In this document: positions 41,554-51,208 of the stretch, in pieces | How positions within the stretch are numbered: position 1 is the stretch's first letter | Layout of the letters: every line of letters begins with the position of its first letter | Translations under genes and position numbers: made by a program | NCBI GenBank assembly: GCA_030248195.1 | Contig: JASAND010023082.1 | Location: 18,563-82,562, forward strand | Origin: Trissonchulus latispiculum | Taxonomy: Eukaryota; Nematoda; Enoplea; Enoplida; Ironidae | Direction: 5' to 3' | DNA: 64,000 nt | Notes under the pieces: model-generated | The model's input: the letters and a program-made list of their open reading frames with translations, nothing else | Databases searched by the model: none | What the model was told of the DNA's origin: nothing

Positions 41554-43930
41554 GGAGTTGTCACTCCACTCGACCTTAAACGGCAGCATCTTAATGAATC
41601 TTAAAGAAAATCAGTGAGTTGTTACTCCCCACGAAGAAAAATATTGACAGTTTGACTAATCTTAAGCGTATTAATGAGTTGTCACTCATAACCTGAGTCA
41701 AGAATAGCCTCCTTTCACCACTTTGTACGTTTTTCATTAACTAAACATGAATCAGCAGGAAGTCATTAACTTGTAATAGGAAATTGCACGTCCACTAAGC
41801 TGAAAATTGGTCGTAAAATTACCTATAAAGTGGAAATTTACACTAAAAAGGACGAATATTGGAAGGTGGTTCGATTCTAGGTATTAAATAGCTAAGTACG
41901 TAGTTAGATAGGGTTAATTAGTGATAACTATTATTAATTAGGTGTTAATTAGTTAATTTTGACAATTTTGGTCGAAACATGACTTGGGCTTATATGAAAG
42001 AGAATTTGATGTTGATTTCAAAAATCCAAACCCGACGTTTTAACTCCAAAAATTAAGAAAGTTATAACTAAAAATGTTTTTATTAAGATTACATTTTTGT
42101 TGTGTAATCTTAACACTCCAAAAAGGAGTGTTCTAAAAAGGTTTTGTTTTGGTTTGACTTAAGTCAAAACTTTTCTCCTTCTTTTCTTTTCTTCCTCCTG
42201 TTGGGCCTCTTTCTTCTAGGACCCAACAGTTGTCTTCTCCTTGAGCTTTGGCCGAAGACAAAGCCAGCAAAGAAGAAAGGGAAATTTACATAGTTTTCAG
42301 CCCAAGCCATGGCAAGAAGGGGGGCTGTTGCCCCTTATTAATAATAACATTATAATAATAAGTAGCTAGGATTACGTACGTAGGTATGTATTATATGGTT
42401 ATGTAATTTATAGTTCCTAGAAAATTATACAACTCGCGCAACAATTAGACAAAGTTCCAAAAATTCACAAAATTGTCCCTTTGGTTGCGTTTACGTGTTA
42501 AAGAAAGTTTTCCAAAATTCTGCTAGATTTCAGGACCCAAAATATGTCAAAAAAGGTTCAGTTGGAGGGCAATAATTCTAAAATCTCATTAATATTGACC
42601 CTCAGTGGCCAGCTGGCTCACCCCGCCGCTGCGCCCCAAGTGTAAAAGGTGGCAAGCTTCTAGAAAGTTCCAGAACCTTCTAGAAGCTTCGCCTTAAAAT
42701 CAAAGAAAAATCCGCCCCCCAAACGCACTAATGACCTGTCATCGAGCTGTCAGCAAAACTGTCAGCTCGACGCCAAAATTTTCTTTTTAATCAGTGTTCG
42801 TTGAGTTGTGGCCGAGGTAGGCTGCTTTTCCCCTCCTCCAGGTGCGCCTCCAGTGCAATTGTCATTGCATGGGGATTCAAACGCACCCTCCCTGGTTAGG
42901 ACACGTAGGGACTTTTTCTCTGACCCACACTGGTCAGAGGAAAAGAGATTGAGTTTTTCAACACGAACACTACCTCTATTTCAGGGGCCTTTTGGGTTTA
43001 TTATGCCCGGCCAAGCCAGCATTTCTCCGGCCCTTGTGGCCCTATTTTTGGGAGGCCTACGGGCCAATTTTTATTTATATTTGAAGGCCTTTTTGGCCAT
43101 TTTTTATATATGACTCTTGAGGCCATCGGCCCAATTTTCTATGCTTTGTTACGAGGCCAATGGGCAGAGTTTTTTATGTACTTTTTGGGCCGTTGAGCCC
43201 CGTTTTTCTCAGTATTCTGGGCCCATGGCCAGATTATAATTTCTCTAGCCTTGGGCCCTTGAGCCACTTTCAGTTCTTTAATTTTAAATCGTTATTAATA
43301 TTATTTTATTATTTTGATAAAAGGAGCAGCTCATGTAAACCCCTCCTGTTCGATGGAGATCTTGAGAATTGTCCCTACTTGTGTTTTTCTGTTTTTATAT
43401 CCGACACCCTCTTACTATCGAGGTTTGCTGACCTCCGCCCCTCATTATCCTGTTTTGTTTTACTTCTCCTTCTTATTTGCACTTTTTGGTCAAGCCATGA
43501 CCCACACTTTTTGCTATTTTTATAAGGCCCGTTTGGCCAGTAATTTCGGGGTTTTGACGTAGAATACGGGACTATTCAGTGGGGACCCAACCCCTGAGTT
43601 TGAGCTAGAGGGTCCCTTTGCTACGACCCTAGAATGTTAAGCTAGTAATAGGTATATTCACCCCACATTGTTTTACCATGGCTTTGTTAAGTCACGAAAA
43701 CTCACTGTCCATAATTTGTGTGTTTGTTGTAGGTCGGTACTAAATTAATAGGTCACTAAAAATACAAAAGGAACTTTTAAAACCGAGTTCTCAGAATGAT
43801 CAGCAATTTTAACCTGCTATTTTAAATATTTTAAATCAAGCGTTTCACGGGGAATGACCGGCTTCCCCACCAATTAATTTAACTGTTGTCAGTAGTTTTG
43901 TTTAGTAATGATTGCTTAGCAATCATTACT
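41554..43930 (+). other. Hairpin-dense noncoding tract, left of the BEL element
   Basis: Perfect short stems: GGAG/CTCC (41554-41567), GAG/CTC (41616-41627) and ATGAG/CTCAT (41674-41689), all around the loop TTGTYA. Then CTGTTGGG/CCCAACAG (42198-42229), TTGTCTTC/GAAGACAA (42230-42261), AAGCTTCTAGAA with its complement (42654-42689), TCGAGCTG/CAGCTCGA (42742-42770), CTCTGACC/GGTCAGAG (42918-42939), and a 12-bp stem with loop TTA at 43904-43930. Open frames here (42808-43113 and 43160-43525) are low-complexity. Possibly the structured RNA of an unrecognised retroelement. Confidence 0.5.
42985..43285 (+). repeat. Degenerate array of GGCC mini-hairpins
   Basis: About seven units spaced 35-50 bases. 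Each has GGCC (or GGGCC), 3-5 bases, then GGCC or GCCC, followed by a T-rich spacer: for example GGCCTACGGGCC, GGCCTTTTTGGCC, GGCCATCGGCC and GGGCCGTTGAGCCCC. A further copy lies at ~43527-43540. The self-complementary cores would fold as short hairpins in RNA. Confidence 0.6.
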
Positions 43931-44085
43931 CACATGGCTTTCTAAATTTCAAACTTTTGCTCAAAATATTACAAAGTTCCCGAAGTTCTGCGCTATAAGT
44001 CGAGTTTTAAAAACCCTAAAACTCGCACCCAAAATCTCAACAGAAATTCTTTAAAGTAGCAGTTCATATTATTAAGAAATTTTTT

Positions 44086-44278
44086 TGCCGAATTTCAAAG
44101 CTCATTTTGGCGTAAAAGTCATTAAAGTTCCATATATTGAAAGATAACTTATACAATCCGTACAGCGATAAAGTAGTTGGTAATGAAAGTCAGCCTATTT
44201 TCACAGTGATAGTTCAAAACTTAGATATTTCATTCTTCTTTCTTTTAAAAGTAATTATATTTCTCAGTCACTTTCACA
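44086..44278 (-). repeat. 3' LTR of the BEL element
   Basis: Read on the minus strand it starts TGTGAAAGTGAC and ends CGGCA. Near-identical to 50117-50308. The pol frame ends 15 bases inside it. Confidence 0.93.
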
Positions 44279-47200
44279 CTCCCAGCGAACAAGGTTTTCT
44301 ATCTTCTCCTTGGCCTTTACTGCTGCCTTTCGTTGAAGGCGTTTTCTTCCGTCAGTCTTGGGTAGTTCTTCGTCTTGCTTTGTTGGCTTTCGCTTGAAAC
44401 CGGGAACCCCGTGCGAGCACTGTGGGACAGGCTGACCATTGTGCTTGGAGCCGGATGATCCGAGGAAACCCTGTGGGTCAGGCTGACCATTGTGCCTGGA
44501 ACCGGGTGACCCGAGGGAACCCCGTGGGACCGGTTGACAGTTGTCGATAGGGATGTCCGATGGGGTAGACCCACCGTCGGGCAGGACGTCAGATGGGAAA
44601 GGAGTACCGGAAGGAGAGCGAAATGAAGATGTTGGAACTTCGACTGCTCCCTCTGTGTCTTCTACCTTGCTAAGTTCTATAGGGTAAAGTAATGGTAATG
44701 GTCTTTGTACCAGCTGTCCTGTCTTTGTCTGAACAATGGCCGACCGAATTTGGCCATCGCTGCTCTTCACGGTTTCTCGTATTCGTCCAATTTTCCAGCG
44801 TCCGCGTGGCTGCACGGATTCTTTAATGAGAACAACGTCCCCAGTTTTTGGAATGGCATGAACCTGATTTCTTGTGATTGTCGTTGTTCTAGCGTGCTCT
44901 CGTAGACTAAGCAAATAGTCTTTCCTCCAACTGTTCCAGTATCTGTTCAGAAGGTTCTGACCTTTCTTCCACCGGAGAAGTAGATCTTGTGTTGACGTAG
45001 TTTCTACACGGAAGTCATTCTGAATGTCCGGTACATCAATTGCCCCAGTCTTAGGGTTAACGGTTAAGAAGTCTGCAGGAGTAATCACCTTTTGGCAACA
45101 TCCGTCGTCATTACCAATTACGGTAAGTGGCCTGGAATTGAGTATTGCTTCTATTTCTGTAATGGTAGTCCACAGTTGTGCAAACGTTAGGAACTGAGTG
45201 CCTATGGACTTTCGTAAGCTTCTTTTTACTGACTTCACCAATCTTTCGTAGAATCCACCCATCCATGGTGAAAAGTCAGGAATGAATTTCCAGCTTATTC
45301 CCAGATTACTGGTGTAGTTTTCTATTTCGTTATCTAGTCTCAAAACTGTCCACACCTCTTCCAAGCCTTTACTGCACAACTTGAAGTTTCTAGCGTTGTC
45401 TGAAACCAATTTTGAAGGTTTTCCTCGTCTGGCTATGAATCTACGGAGACACATCAAAAACTGGTCTGATGTTAGATCTTCAACAGGTTCTAAATGGACC
45501 GCCCTTGTTACAGCGCACGTGAAAAGGCAAATCCACAGCTTCTTAGTTTCCTTCGAAGTTGTGCGAATGTAGAGGGGCCCTAAGTAATCAAGACCCGTGT
45601 AGGTGAATGCTGGACTTTCTGTCAACCTCAGCTTAGGCAAAGGAGGCATGTCAGGAACTTTGTAGCAACTTCCTTCCCATTTCCTGCAAACCTTGCACTG
45701 ATTCAATATTCTTTTGACAGCTGCCCTTCCGCGTTGCAACCAATATTGACACCGTATCTGCGAAAGAGTGTGATTAACTCCAGCATGGGAAAGCCTTTTG
45801 TGGTAATCTTCTATGATTAGGCGTGTGAACTTGTGTACTTTTGGGAGCAACTTTGGGTATTTGGCATCATACAATAAGTCGCCATTATCGATTCTCCCAC
45901 GGCATCTAATTAGCCCCTTCTCATCCAAGAACAATAACAGCTTGTTCACTATATCCAAGGAAGTTTTCTTGGCACCCTTTAGACTTTCTATAATATCACG
46001 AAAGGAGTTGTGTTGAACTCGAGTTTCCCAGAATCTTCTAGCCGATGAAACTTCATCTGATTGCAGAGGGCCCAAATTAATAGGTTTCTTCAACAACCTG
46101 TCCTTGAAACGCAGAACCCATGCGGTTGCTCGCAGCAAGGCATTCAAGTTGGAGAATCGTTCCACATCAAAGCAATCATCCTTCTCGACATGAAAAGTGG
46201 TGCATGACACTTGAGCAGTCTTTGCATCTTCAGCCACGTCTTGATTCTGACGATCCTTATCCAATCCAATCTGTGACGGCCAAGATTTTTCTCCAAGCTG
46301 AAGCCATTCCGGGCCATGCCACCAGAAACTGGACTGGTTAAGTTCTTCGACAGTCTTCCCCCTGGTCGGCCAATCTGCCGGATTGTGGTCGGTGGGAACG
46401 TATCGGAACTCAGCCTCAGCCAATGAATGAATCTCTGTCAGACGATTTTGAATGAATACAGGCTGAATTCTCTTAGACTTCACCCAATACAGGCAGCACT
46501 TCGAATCGCTCCAGATCACTATTCTTCCAACGCTTCTTCTCAACTCTTCCTTCACAAATTTTAAGGCTCTCACTCCAATTAGCATACCCATCAACTCCAA
46601 ACGCGGAAGTGTGATTTCCTTAATTGGAGCCAATCTTGTCTTACTGAGGAGCAAATCTGCAGTTGTCTTAGATTCTGATCTGGTTACAACGTAGACACAG
46701 GTGGCATATGCCTTTGCTGAGGCATCACAGAAGCAATGCAACTCGATATCGTTGGACAGCAGCTCGATTTGCCTTTGCAGTTTAATTTCGGAGAGTTTTC
46801 CGATGTCCTCGATCCACGACTTCCACTTATCCAAGGAGTCGTCCGGCAACTCGTCGTCCCAGTTTAGCTGCTTCTTCCACAGTTCCTGCATTAGAATCTT
46901 TGCTGTGATAACAGCTGGCGCAAAAAGTCCTAGAGGATCGTAGACACTTGCAACGCAGTGGCCTATCTTTCGTTTAGTCGTCTTCTCCAGTTCTTCGTTG
47001 GATTTTGTTGCCTTAACAGAAATCACGTCTTCCGCGGAGTTCCATAAAATTCCCAAGACTTTGACCTTTCTATCGGTGGCTTTGTCGTTTTCTGGCAGGG
47101 CAGACAAGAATTCATCAGAGTTAGACATCCATTCACGCAAGTTCATGGACGCTGAGCCAAAGAGCCGCTTTGCTTCTGTATAATATATGTTGGCATCTTT

Positions 47201-48856
47201 CACAGAGTCCTTAAATCCAAAGACGTTGTCCACATATATATTCTGAAGTATGTCCATCGCAACTGAACCTCCTTGTGACTTCAGGTGATGGGCAATTGTT
47301 GCTGACAAGAGGAAAGGACTTGAAACTACGCCAAACGGTACTCTTCGGAAGCGATGGACAATCAAGTTGTCGTCCGACACCGGTCTTTTTACATCTTTTA
47401 GCCACAGGAACCTTGTAACTTCTCTGTCCGGCAACTGTAAGCCGACCTGCAAAAATGCTTTCTCTATATCGCTGAGTATGGCAATTTTGCATAGTCGAAA
47501 TCGCAGGAGAAGTCCACATAGGTTCTGCAGCATCACAGGTCCTCTGTACAAGCACTCATTTAGGCTTTTCAGGCGACTGTCACTTTTTGCAGAGGCATCA
47601 TATACCACTCTGAGTTTTGTAGTTGGTCTATTCATATTGATGACACAGTGGTGAGGAATGTAGTGTGCAACCGGGCCATCCTTTTGTTCCTGGTTGACAC
47701 GTTCCACTATCTGAAGATTCAACTGTGTCTGAATGGTGTCGTTGTATCTTTCCATAATATCGGGAAACTGTTTCAGTCTTCGTTGTAAAGACCGCAATCG
47801 TCGAAGCGCCAGTTGGAAGTTGTCCGAAATGTTCGTATGGCTTTCTTTCCAGGGCCACGTCACTTCGTACCTCCCACTTGACATAGTCACAGTGGCATTG
47901 AAGTTATTGACCGCTTCGTCATCTTCAGTCGTTTTTCCGTCATCTGTGATACCCACGGCATCCAATTTCCAGAATTTTTCCAGAATGCCATCCGTGCTTA
48001 TCTGATATGTCGAAGAAGCATCTACGTGACAAAGGAGAGACATAGAAGACTCTTGCAAATCCACATCTTGCTCGATCGTCTTGCCAATCCTTCCGGACAA
48101 AATCCATCCAACACGAGATTTCAGAAGAACAAGATTTGTTTCTATATGTCTTCGTTCTGGTTCTACTATGTCGAAGTAATATTCGTTTCCAATAAGAAGA
48201 TCGATGTTAACCGTTTCAACTGTGGACGGCAAGGAGTCTGCCAACTGTAGCCCCTCAAAGAAGTGTAGAAGATGAGGACTGACGGGACTTCTTTGGACTG
48301 GGCAAGTTATAGTTGGTACTTCGTTGGCAGTAATATCAAGAAAGTTTCCATCATGCAGCTTCAGTTTCAATTGAAGTACTGGTAGCTTCATTCTTTTCGT
48401 TGAATGAGTCCCAAACGTACCAACCCAGATGGTTTCTCTGTCGACAGCCTTCAACCCCAAGCGCTGTGCCAACTCTTTTGTGACATATGTTCGTTGGCTT
48501 CCTGTATCCATCAGTAGGTGGGTCGTTATCTGGCGTTTGCCGTCAGATGTACCCACTTGAACCATAGCCGTCTGCATGAATACCTGCTGTCCAGGTGACA
48601 CCATGGCGGGAACGGTTGCATCAGCGGAATCATGCGCGGTTGAAACTGTTGTACTTCTTCCGAACTTTGTAGGACAGAAACTTCGATGGTGTCTTTCGCG
48701 GCAGTAGAAACAAATGCTGGGATTTGGACACACCTTGGATTGATGTCCCATTCGGGAACAGCCGATGCAACGGTCAGAAGCTTTCTTTCTTCTTGACTCC
48801 AAACTTGCATACGTTCTGCATTCATCTGAAAGTGGCCTCCATTGCAAAAGAAGCAA
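44264..48856 (-). CDS. BEL/Pao polyprotein: gag C-terminus, protease, RT, RNase H, integrase
   Basis: A single open frame of 1530 codons. Its first ~60 residues overlap the gag frame and continue a gag zinc-finger region: C-x2-C-x4-H-x4-C at ~30-43 and a second knuckle at ~49-61. The aspartic protease has DTGS at 117-120. The RT has LRVVYDAS, SDIEKAFLQV and the catalytic box YVDN; BEL elements vary at its last position. RNase H has FCDASAKAY, ITLPRLELMG, WSDSK and VPTDHNPAD. The integrase has a H2C2 finger (H-x4-H ... C-x2-C) and the D,D,E residues in YTGLDYLGP, SDNARNF and GGFYERLV. It ends in a Gly/Pro/Ser-rich repeat and a short basic tail. No stops: it looks coding-competent apart from the upstream frameshift. 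Confidence 0.95.
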   Translation of the reverse strand: MLLLQWRPLSDECRTYASLESRRKKASDRCIGCSRMGHQSKVCPNPSICFYCRERHHRSFCPTKFGRSTTVSTAHDSADATVPAMVSPGQQVFMQTAMVQVGTSDGKRQITTHLLMDTGSQRTYVTKELAQRLGLKAVDRETIWVGTFGTHSTKRMKLPVLQLKLKLHDGNFLDITANEVPTITCPVQRSPVSPHLLHFFEGLQLADSLPSTVETVNIDLLIGNEYYFDIVEPERRHIETNLVLLKSRVGWILSGRIGKTIEQDVDLQESSMSLLCHVDASSTYQISTDGILEKFWKLDAVGITDDGKTTEDDEAVNNFNATVTMSSGRYEVTWPWKESHTNISDNFQLALRRLRSLQRRLKQFPDIMERYNDTIQTQLNLQIVERVNQEQKDGPVAHYIPHHCVINMNRPTTKLRVVYDASAKSDSRLKSLNECLYRGPVMLQNLCGLLLRFRLCKIAILSDIEKAFLQVGLQLPDREVTRFLWLKDVKRPVSDDNLIVHRFRRVPFGVVSSPFLLSATIAHHLKSQGGSVAMDILQNIYVDNVFGFKDSVKDANIYYTEAKRLFGSASMNLREWMSNSDEFLSALPENDKATDRKVKVLGILWNSAEDVISVKATKSNEELEKTTKRKIGHCVASVYDPLGLFAPAVITAKILMQELWKKQLNWDDELPDDSLDKWKSWIEDIGKLSEIKLQRQIELLSNDIELHCFCDASAKAYATCVYVVTRSESKTTADLLLSKTRLAPIKEITLPRLELMGMLIGVRALKFVKEELRRSVGRIVIWSDSKCCLYWVKSKRIQPVFIQNRLTEIHSLAEAEFRYVPTDHNPADWPTRGKTVEELNQSSFWWHGPEWLQLGEKSWPSQIGLDKDRQNQDVAEDAKTAQVSCTTFHVEKDDCFDVERFSNLNALLRATAWVLRFKDRLLKKPINLGPLQSDEVSSARRFWETRVQHNSFRDIIESLKGAKKTSLDIVNKLLLFLDEKGLIRCRGRIDNGDLLYDAKYPKLLPKVHKFTRLIIEDYHKRLSHAGVNHTLSQIRCQYWLQRGRAAVKRILNQCKVCRKWEGSCYKVPDMPPLPKLRLTESPAFTYTGLDYLGPLYIRTTSKETKKLWICLFTCAVTRAVHLEPVEDLTSDQFLMCLRRFIARRGKPSKLVSDNARNFKLCSKGLEEVWTVLRLDNEIENYTSNLGISWKFIPDFSPWMGGFYERLVKSVKRSLRKSIGTQFLTFAQLWTTITEIEAILNSRPLTVIGNDDGCCQKVITPADFLTVNPKTGAIDVPDIQNDFRVETTSTQDLLLRWKKGQNLLNRYWNSWRKDYLLSLREHARTTTITRNQVHAIPKTGDVVLIKESVQPRGRWKIGRIRETVKSSDGQIRSAIVQTKTGQLVQRPLPLLYPIELSKVEDTEGAVEVPTSSFRSPSGTPFPSDVLPDGGSTPSDIPIDNCQPVPRGSLGSPGSRHNGQPDPQGFLGSSGSKHNGQPVPQCSHGVPGFKRKPTKQDEELPKTDGRKRLQRKAAVKAKEKIENLVRWECESD

Positions 48857-49809
48857 TGTGGTTGACGTTTCGTTGAAGAGTGAGCCGCCAAAGCTCCAGC
48901 AGTACCAAAGGGATTAGTTGCTCGTGTAGTCTGTCGTGGAATTGCTGGCGTTCGTTGTGGATCAGTCGTACTTCTGTTTTCGCCCAATTCTCGTGCCACG
49001 ATTTCTTCTTTCAGCAGTTGTCTCAGTTTACAGAGCTCCCACCGTTGAAGCCCGTTCATTCTGTTTAGATCTATTCGCAAATCTTCCGGCAATTTGGATA
49101 AAATCAGAGGAGTGAAGACAATGCCGAATTTATCTTCTGTAATTCCCATGGCTTCCAATCCTCTTATGTGACGCTCGCATTCGTCGTATGTAAGGCGTAG
49201 CTTCGAAGTTTCTTTGGTGGAAGGGGATAGACGAAAAAGACAATCAAAATGTGCAAAAACAACAGTTTGTTCGTTTCCGAACCGTTCTTGAATTGTGTCA
49301 ACGGCAATGTTGTAATTAGCATTTGTTACTGATAGACCACTAATTGCTCTCTCTGCTTCGCCTGTTACAAGACTTCTAAGGTAGTTAAACTTATCGACAG
49401 CACTAAGGGTAGAATTCTGGCTTATGGCCGAGTCGAACGAATCCCAAAATTCACGCCACTTTAACGGTTTTCCATCGAATTTGTTGATGGAAAGCTTTGG
49501 TAGTTTTGCTGATGCTCTAGTGGTAGTGCTGCCCTCGTTATGTGCGCTAGAAGTGTTTTCTAGGCCTATGGTTTCCATAGCGTCCCTTTCATATTTCTTT
49601 TGTTTCGTAGTTAGTTGTACTATATATTCTGTTATTTTCATTTGATAATCTACAGCAGCGGTTACCTCATCATCATTTTCTTCATCTGGCGTTATCTCTA
49701 GAATTTCCTGATCTAACAGGTCAATCTTACCAAGCAGATCATTGAGTCTTTCTTGGCAATTGGAGGATGCTTCAACGTCGAATACTACCGAAGCCTCAAG
49801 AAGCTTCAT
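48526..49809 (-). CDS. BEL/Pao gag (frameshifted at its zinc finger)
   Basis: 427 codons in a different frame from pol. A coiled-coil-like acidic N-terminus is followed by the capsid-type domain (LPKLSINKFDGKPLKWREFWDSF, SKLRLTYDECERHIRGLEAMG) found in BEL and related gags, then CFFCNGGH, the start of the zinc-finger region. At 48829-48831 (a T-run read on the minus strand) the conserved continuation moves into the pol frame; the remaining gag codons past that point are spurious. One missing base explains it. BEL elements usually have one gag-pol frame, so mutation or assembly error is likelier than programmed frameshifting. Confidence 0.9.
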   Translation of the reverse strand: MKLLEASVVFDVEASSNCQERLNDLLGKIDLLDQEILEITPDEENDDEVTAAVDYQMKITEYIVQLTTKQKKYERDAMETIGLENTSSAHNEGSTTTRASAKLPKLSINKFDGKPLKWREFWDSFDSAISQNSTLSAVDKFNYLRSLVTGEAERAISGLSVTNANYNIAVDTIQERFGNEQTVVFAHFDCLFRLSPSTKETSKLRLTYDECERHIRGLEAMGITEDKFGIVFTPLILSKLPEDLRIDLNRMNGLQRWELCKLRQLLKEEIVARELGENRSTTDPQRTPAIPRQTTRATNPFGTAGALAAHSSTKRQPHCFFCNGGHFQMNAERMQVWSQEERKLLTVASAVPEWDINPRCVQIPAFVSTAAKDTIEVSVLQSSEEVQQFQPRMIPLMQPFPPWCHLDSRYSCRRLWFKWVHLTANAR

Positions 49810-50101
49810 CCATCAATCGATCAGCATGACTTTTAAAAGCATTCCTCTTTGCTTTCAAGGGACCAAGTCTTCTGGCCATACTTGAGATTGAATTGGGAAA
49901 AGTAAAGGTACAATCGGTCAAAGAACACTCCAAACCACGAAAGTTAAACCACCAAGGGAAAGGGGGCCCAATCAACGCAACAGCCACCAGCGCAACAGCC
50001 ACCGACACCTAAAATGTTCGATAGGGCAGCCTGGGCTTCCCCGGTCGAACCCACACTGCAGAAATGTCCAAAGGTCCAAAAATCATAAAATGAAATAGGC
50101 A

Positions 50102-50114
50102 GGTTTCGGCACCA
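50102..50114 (-). promoter_or_regulatory. Primer-binding site of the BEL element
   Basis: Minus strand TGGTGCCGAAACC, two bases inside the 5' LTR. It fits the primer site reported for many BEL elements and proposed to pair with tRNA-Gly. Confidence 0.75.
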
Positions 50115-50116
50115 TT

Positions 50117-50308
50117 TGCCGAATTTCAAAGCTCATTTTGGCGAAAAGTCATTAAAGTTCCATATATTGAAAGATAACTTATACAATCCGTACACCGATA
50201 GAGTAGTTGGTAATGAAAGTCAGCCTATTTTCACAGTGATAGTTCAAAACTTAGATATTTCATTCTTCTTTCTTTTAAAAGTAATTATATTTCTCAGTCA
50301 CTTTCACA
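50117..50308 (-). repeat. 5' LTR of the BEL element
   Basis: 192 bp; starts TGTGAAAGTGAC on the minus strand. It differs from the 3' LTR at only a few positions. Confidence 0.93.
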
Positions 50309-51200
50309 ATGTTTGAAATAATGGCTAGGAAATTAGAATAGTAAGTGTACTTAGAACTAGGACTTGTTTGAATCATTTTCGTAATCGTGTTTGTAGTTAG
50401 GATTAGTTAGGCAATAGTTAGCTAAGAAATCTTATGTCGAATGTGTGTTTGTGCGTGTAAATGTGGGTGTGCTAGTTCTTATGGTTGTGCCTGTATGGGG
50501 TAACTCACGTAAACTCCTTCTGTCTGATGAGGGTTGTGAGCTCTGCCAAAAGTGAATAATGCCCAGGTAATAGGCAGGAAAGAGGTATATTTGTGGTTCA
50601 TGTGAATAGATGTATGCAAGGTTAGCGTGAGTGTATTCTAGTCTGCAGGTGGTATAAATGTAGTATAACTATTTTTAAAGTGGTAATTCGAGTGCATGAA
50701 TGCAGTATAAGTGTAGCATAACTGTTTTAGTTAGCAGTTTAAGTTGTATAAATGTTGTGAATGTGCAGCATAAATGATCATCAATTAGCTGTTCTAATAA
50801 TCGCTTAAATGCTGTATGAACCTTGCTTAGCTAAGAAATAGGATTACGTAACCAAGTATTAGGTTATTTGTGATGTACTAACGTATACGTGATGGTTGCA
50901 AGTTTATGTGGTGCGATTCATAACAATAATTACAGTATAAATATATGATAACTGACTGTGTACATGGTAGGTGTGAAGCATCAGAAGTACGCCAATATTC
51001 ACATAGTACGCAGGAAAATAATAGTAGGTAATGTAGTTCTAGTGGATAAGTCTTGTATGCATGTCTGGAAGTATGTGAATGTGTGATTACGTAGGTAATT
51101 TAGGTTGAAGTCCAAAATAACAAAATATGCAAATGAGGTTCAGACCGAGGGATCTAGGGTCACGGGGATCCCGCATTAGGTCTTTATCAGTCGGAAAAGG
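50309..51200. other. Noncoding stretch right of the BEL element
   Basis: AT/GT-rich with many GTAT/TGTA words. The piece TCACGTAAACTCCTTCTG at ~50504 resembles CTCATGTAAACCCCTCCTG at ~43331, hinting that the two BEL flanks share sequence. Confidence 0.4.
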
Positions 51201-51208
51201 GATATCCT

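Larger units (their letters stand above)
44086..50308 (-). mobile_element. BEL/Pao LTR retrotransposon, nearly intact
   Basis: 192/193-bp LTRs at both ends are near-identical (a handful of differences), so the insertion is young. A tRNA-type primer site lies next to the 5' LTR (50117-50308). Gag and pol fill the interior on the minus strand in the order gag, zinc knuckles, protease, RT, RNase H, integrase, as in BEL/Pao. One single-base frameshift separates gag from pol. No target duplication is visible (TTTTT to the left, ATGTT to the right), which suggests recombination between copies or loss of a flank. Confidence 0.95.

Noticed and set aside
43160..43562. Overlapping Ser/Leu/Phe-rich frames in the GGCC tract
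   Set aside because: Low complexity from pyrimidine-rich sequence; no homology and no start or splice context.
45381..48250. Several plus-strand frames across the BEL pol region
   Set aside because: All are shadows of the 1530-codon minus-strand frame.
48526..48856. Programmed ribosomal frameshift between BEL gag and pol
   Set aside because: No canonical slippery heptamer at the site; the frame switch falls inside a conserved zinc-finger region and is explained by one missing base in a homopolymer.
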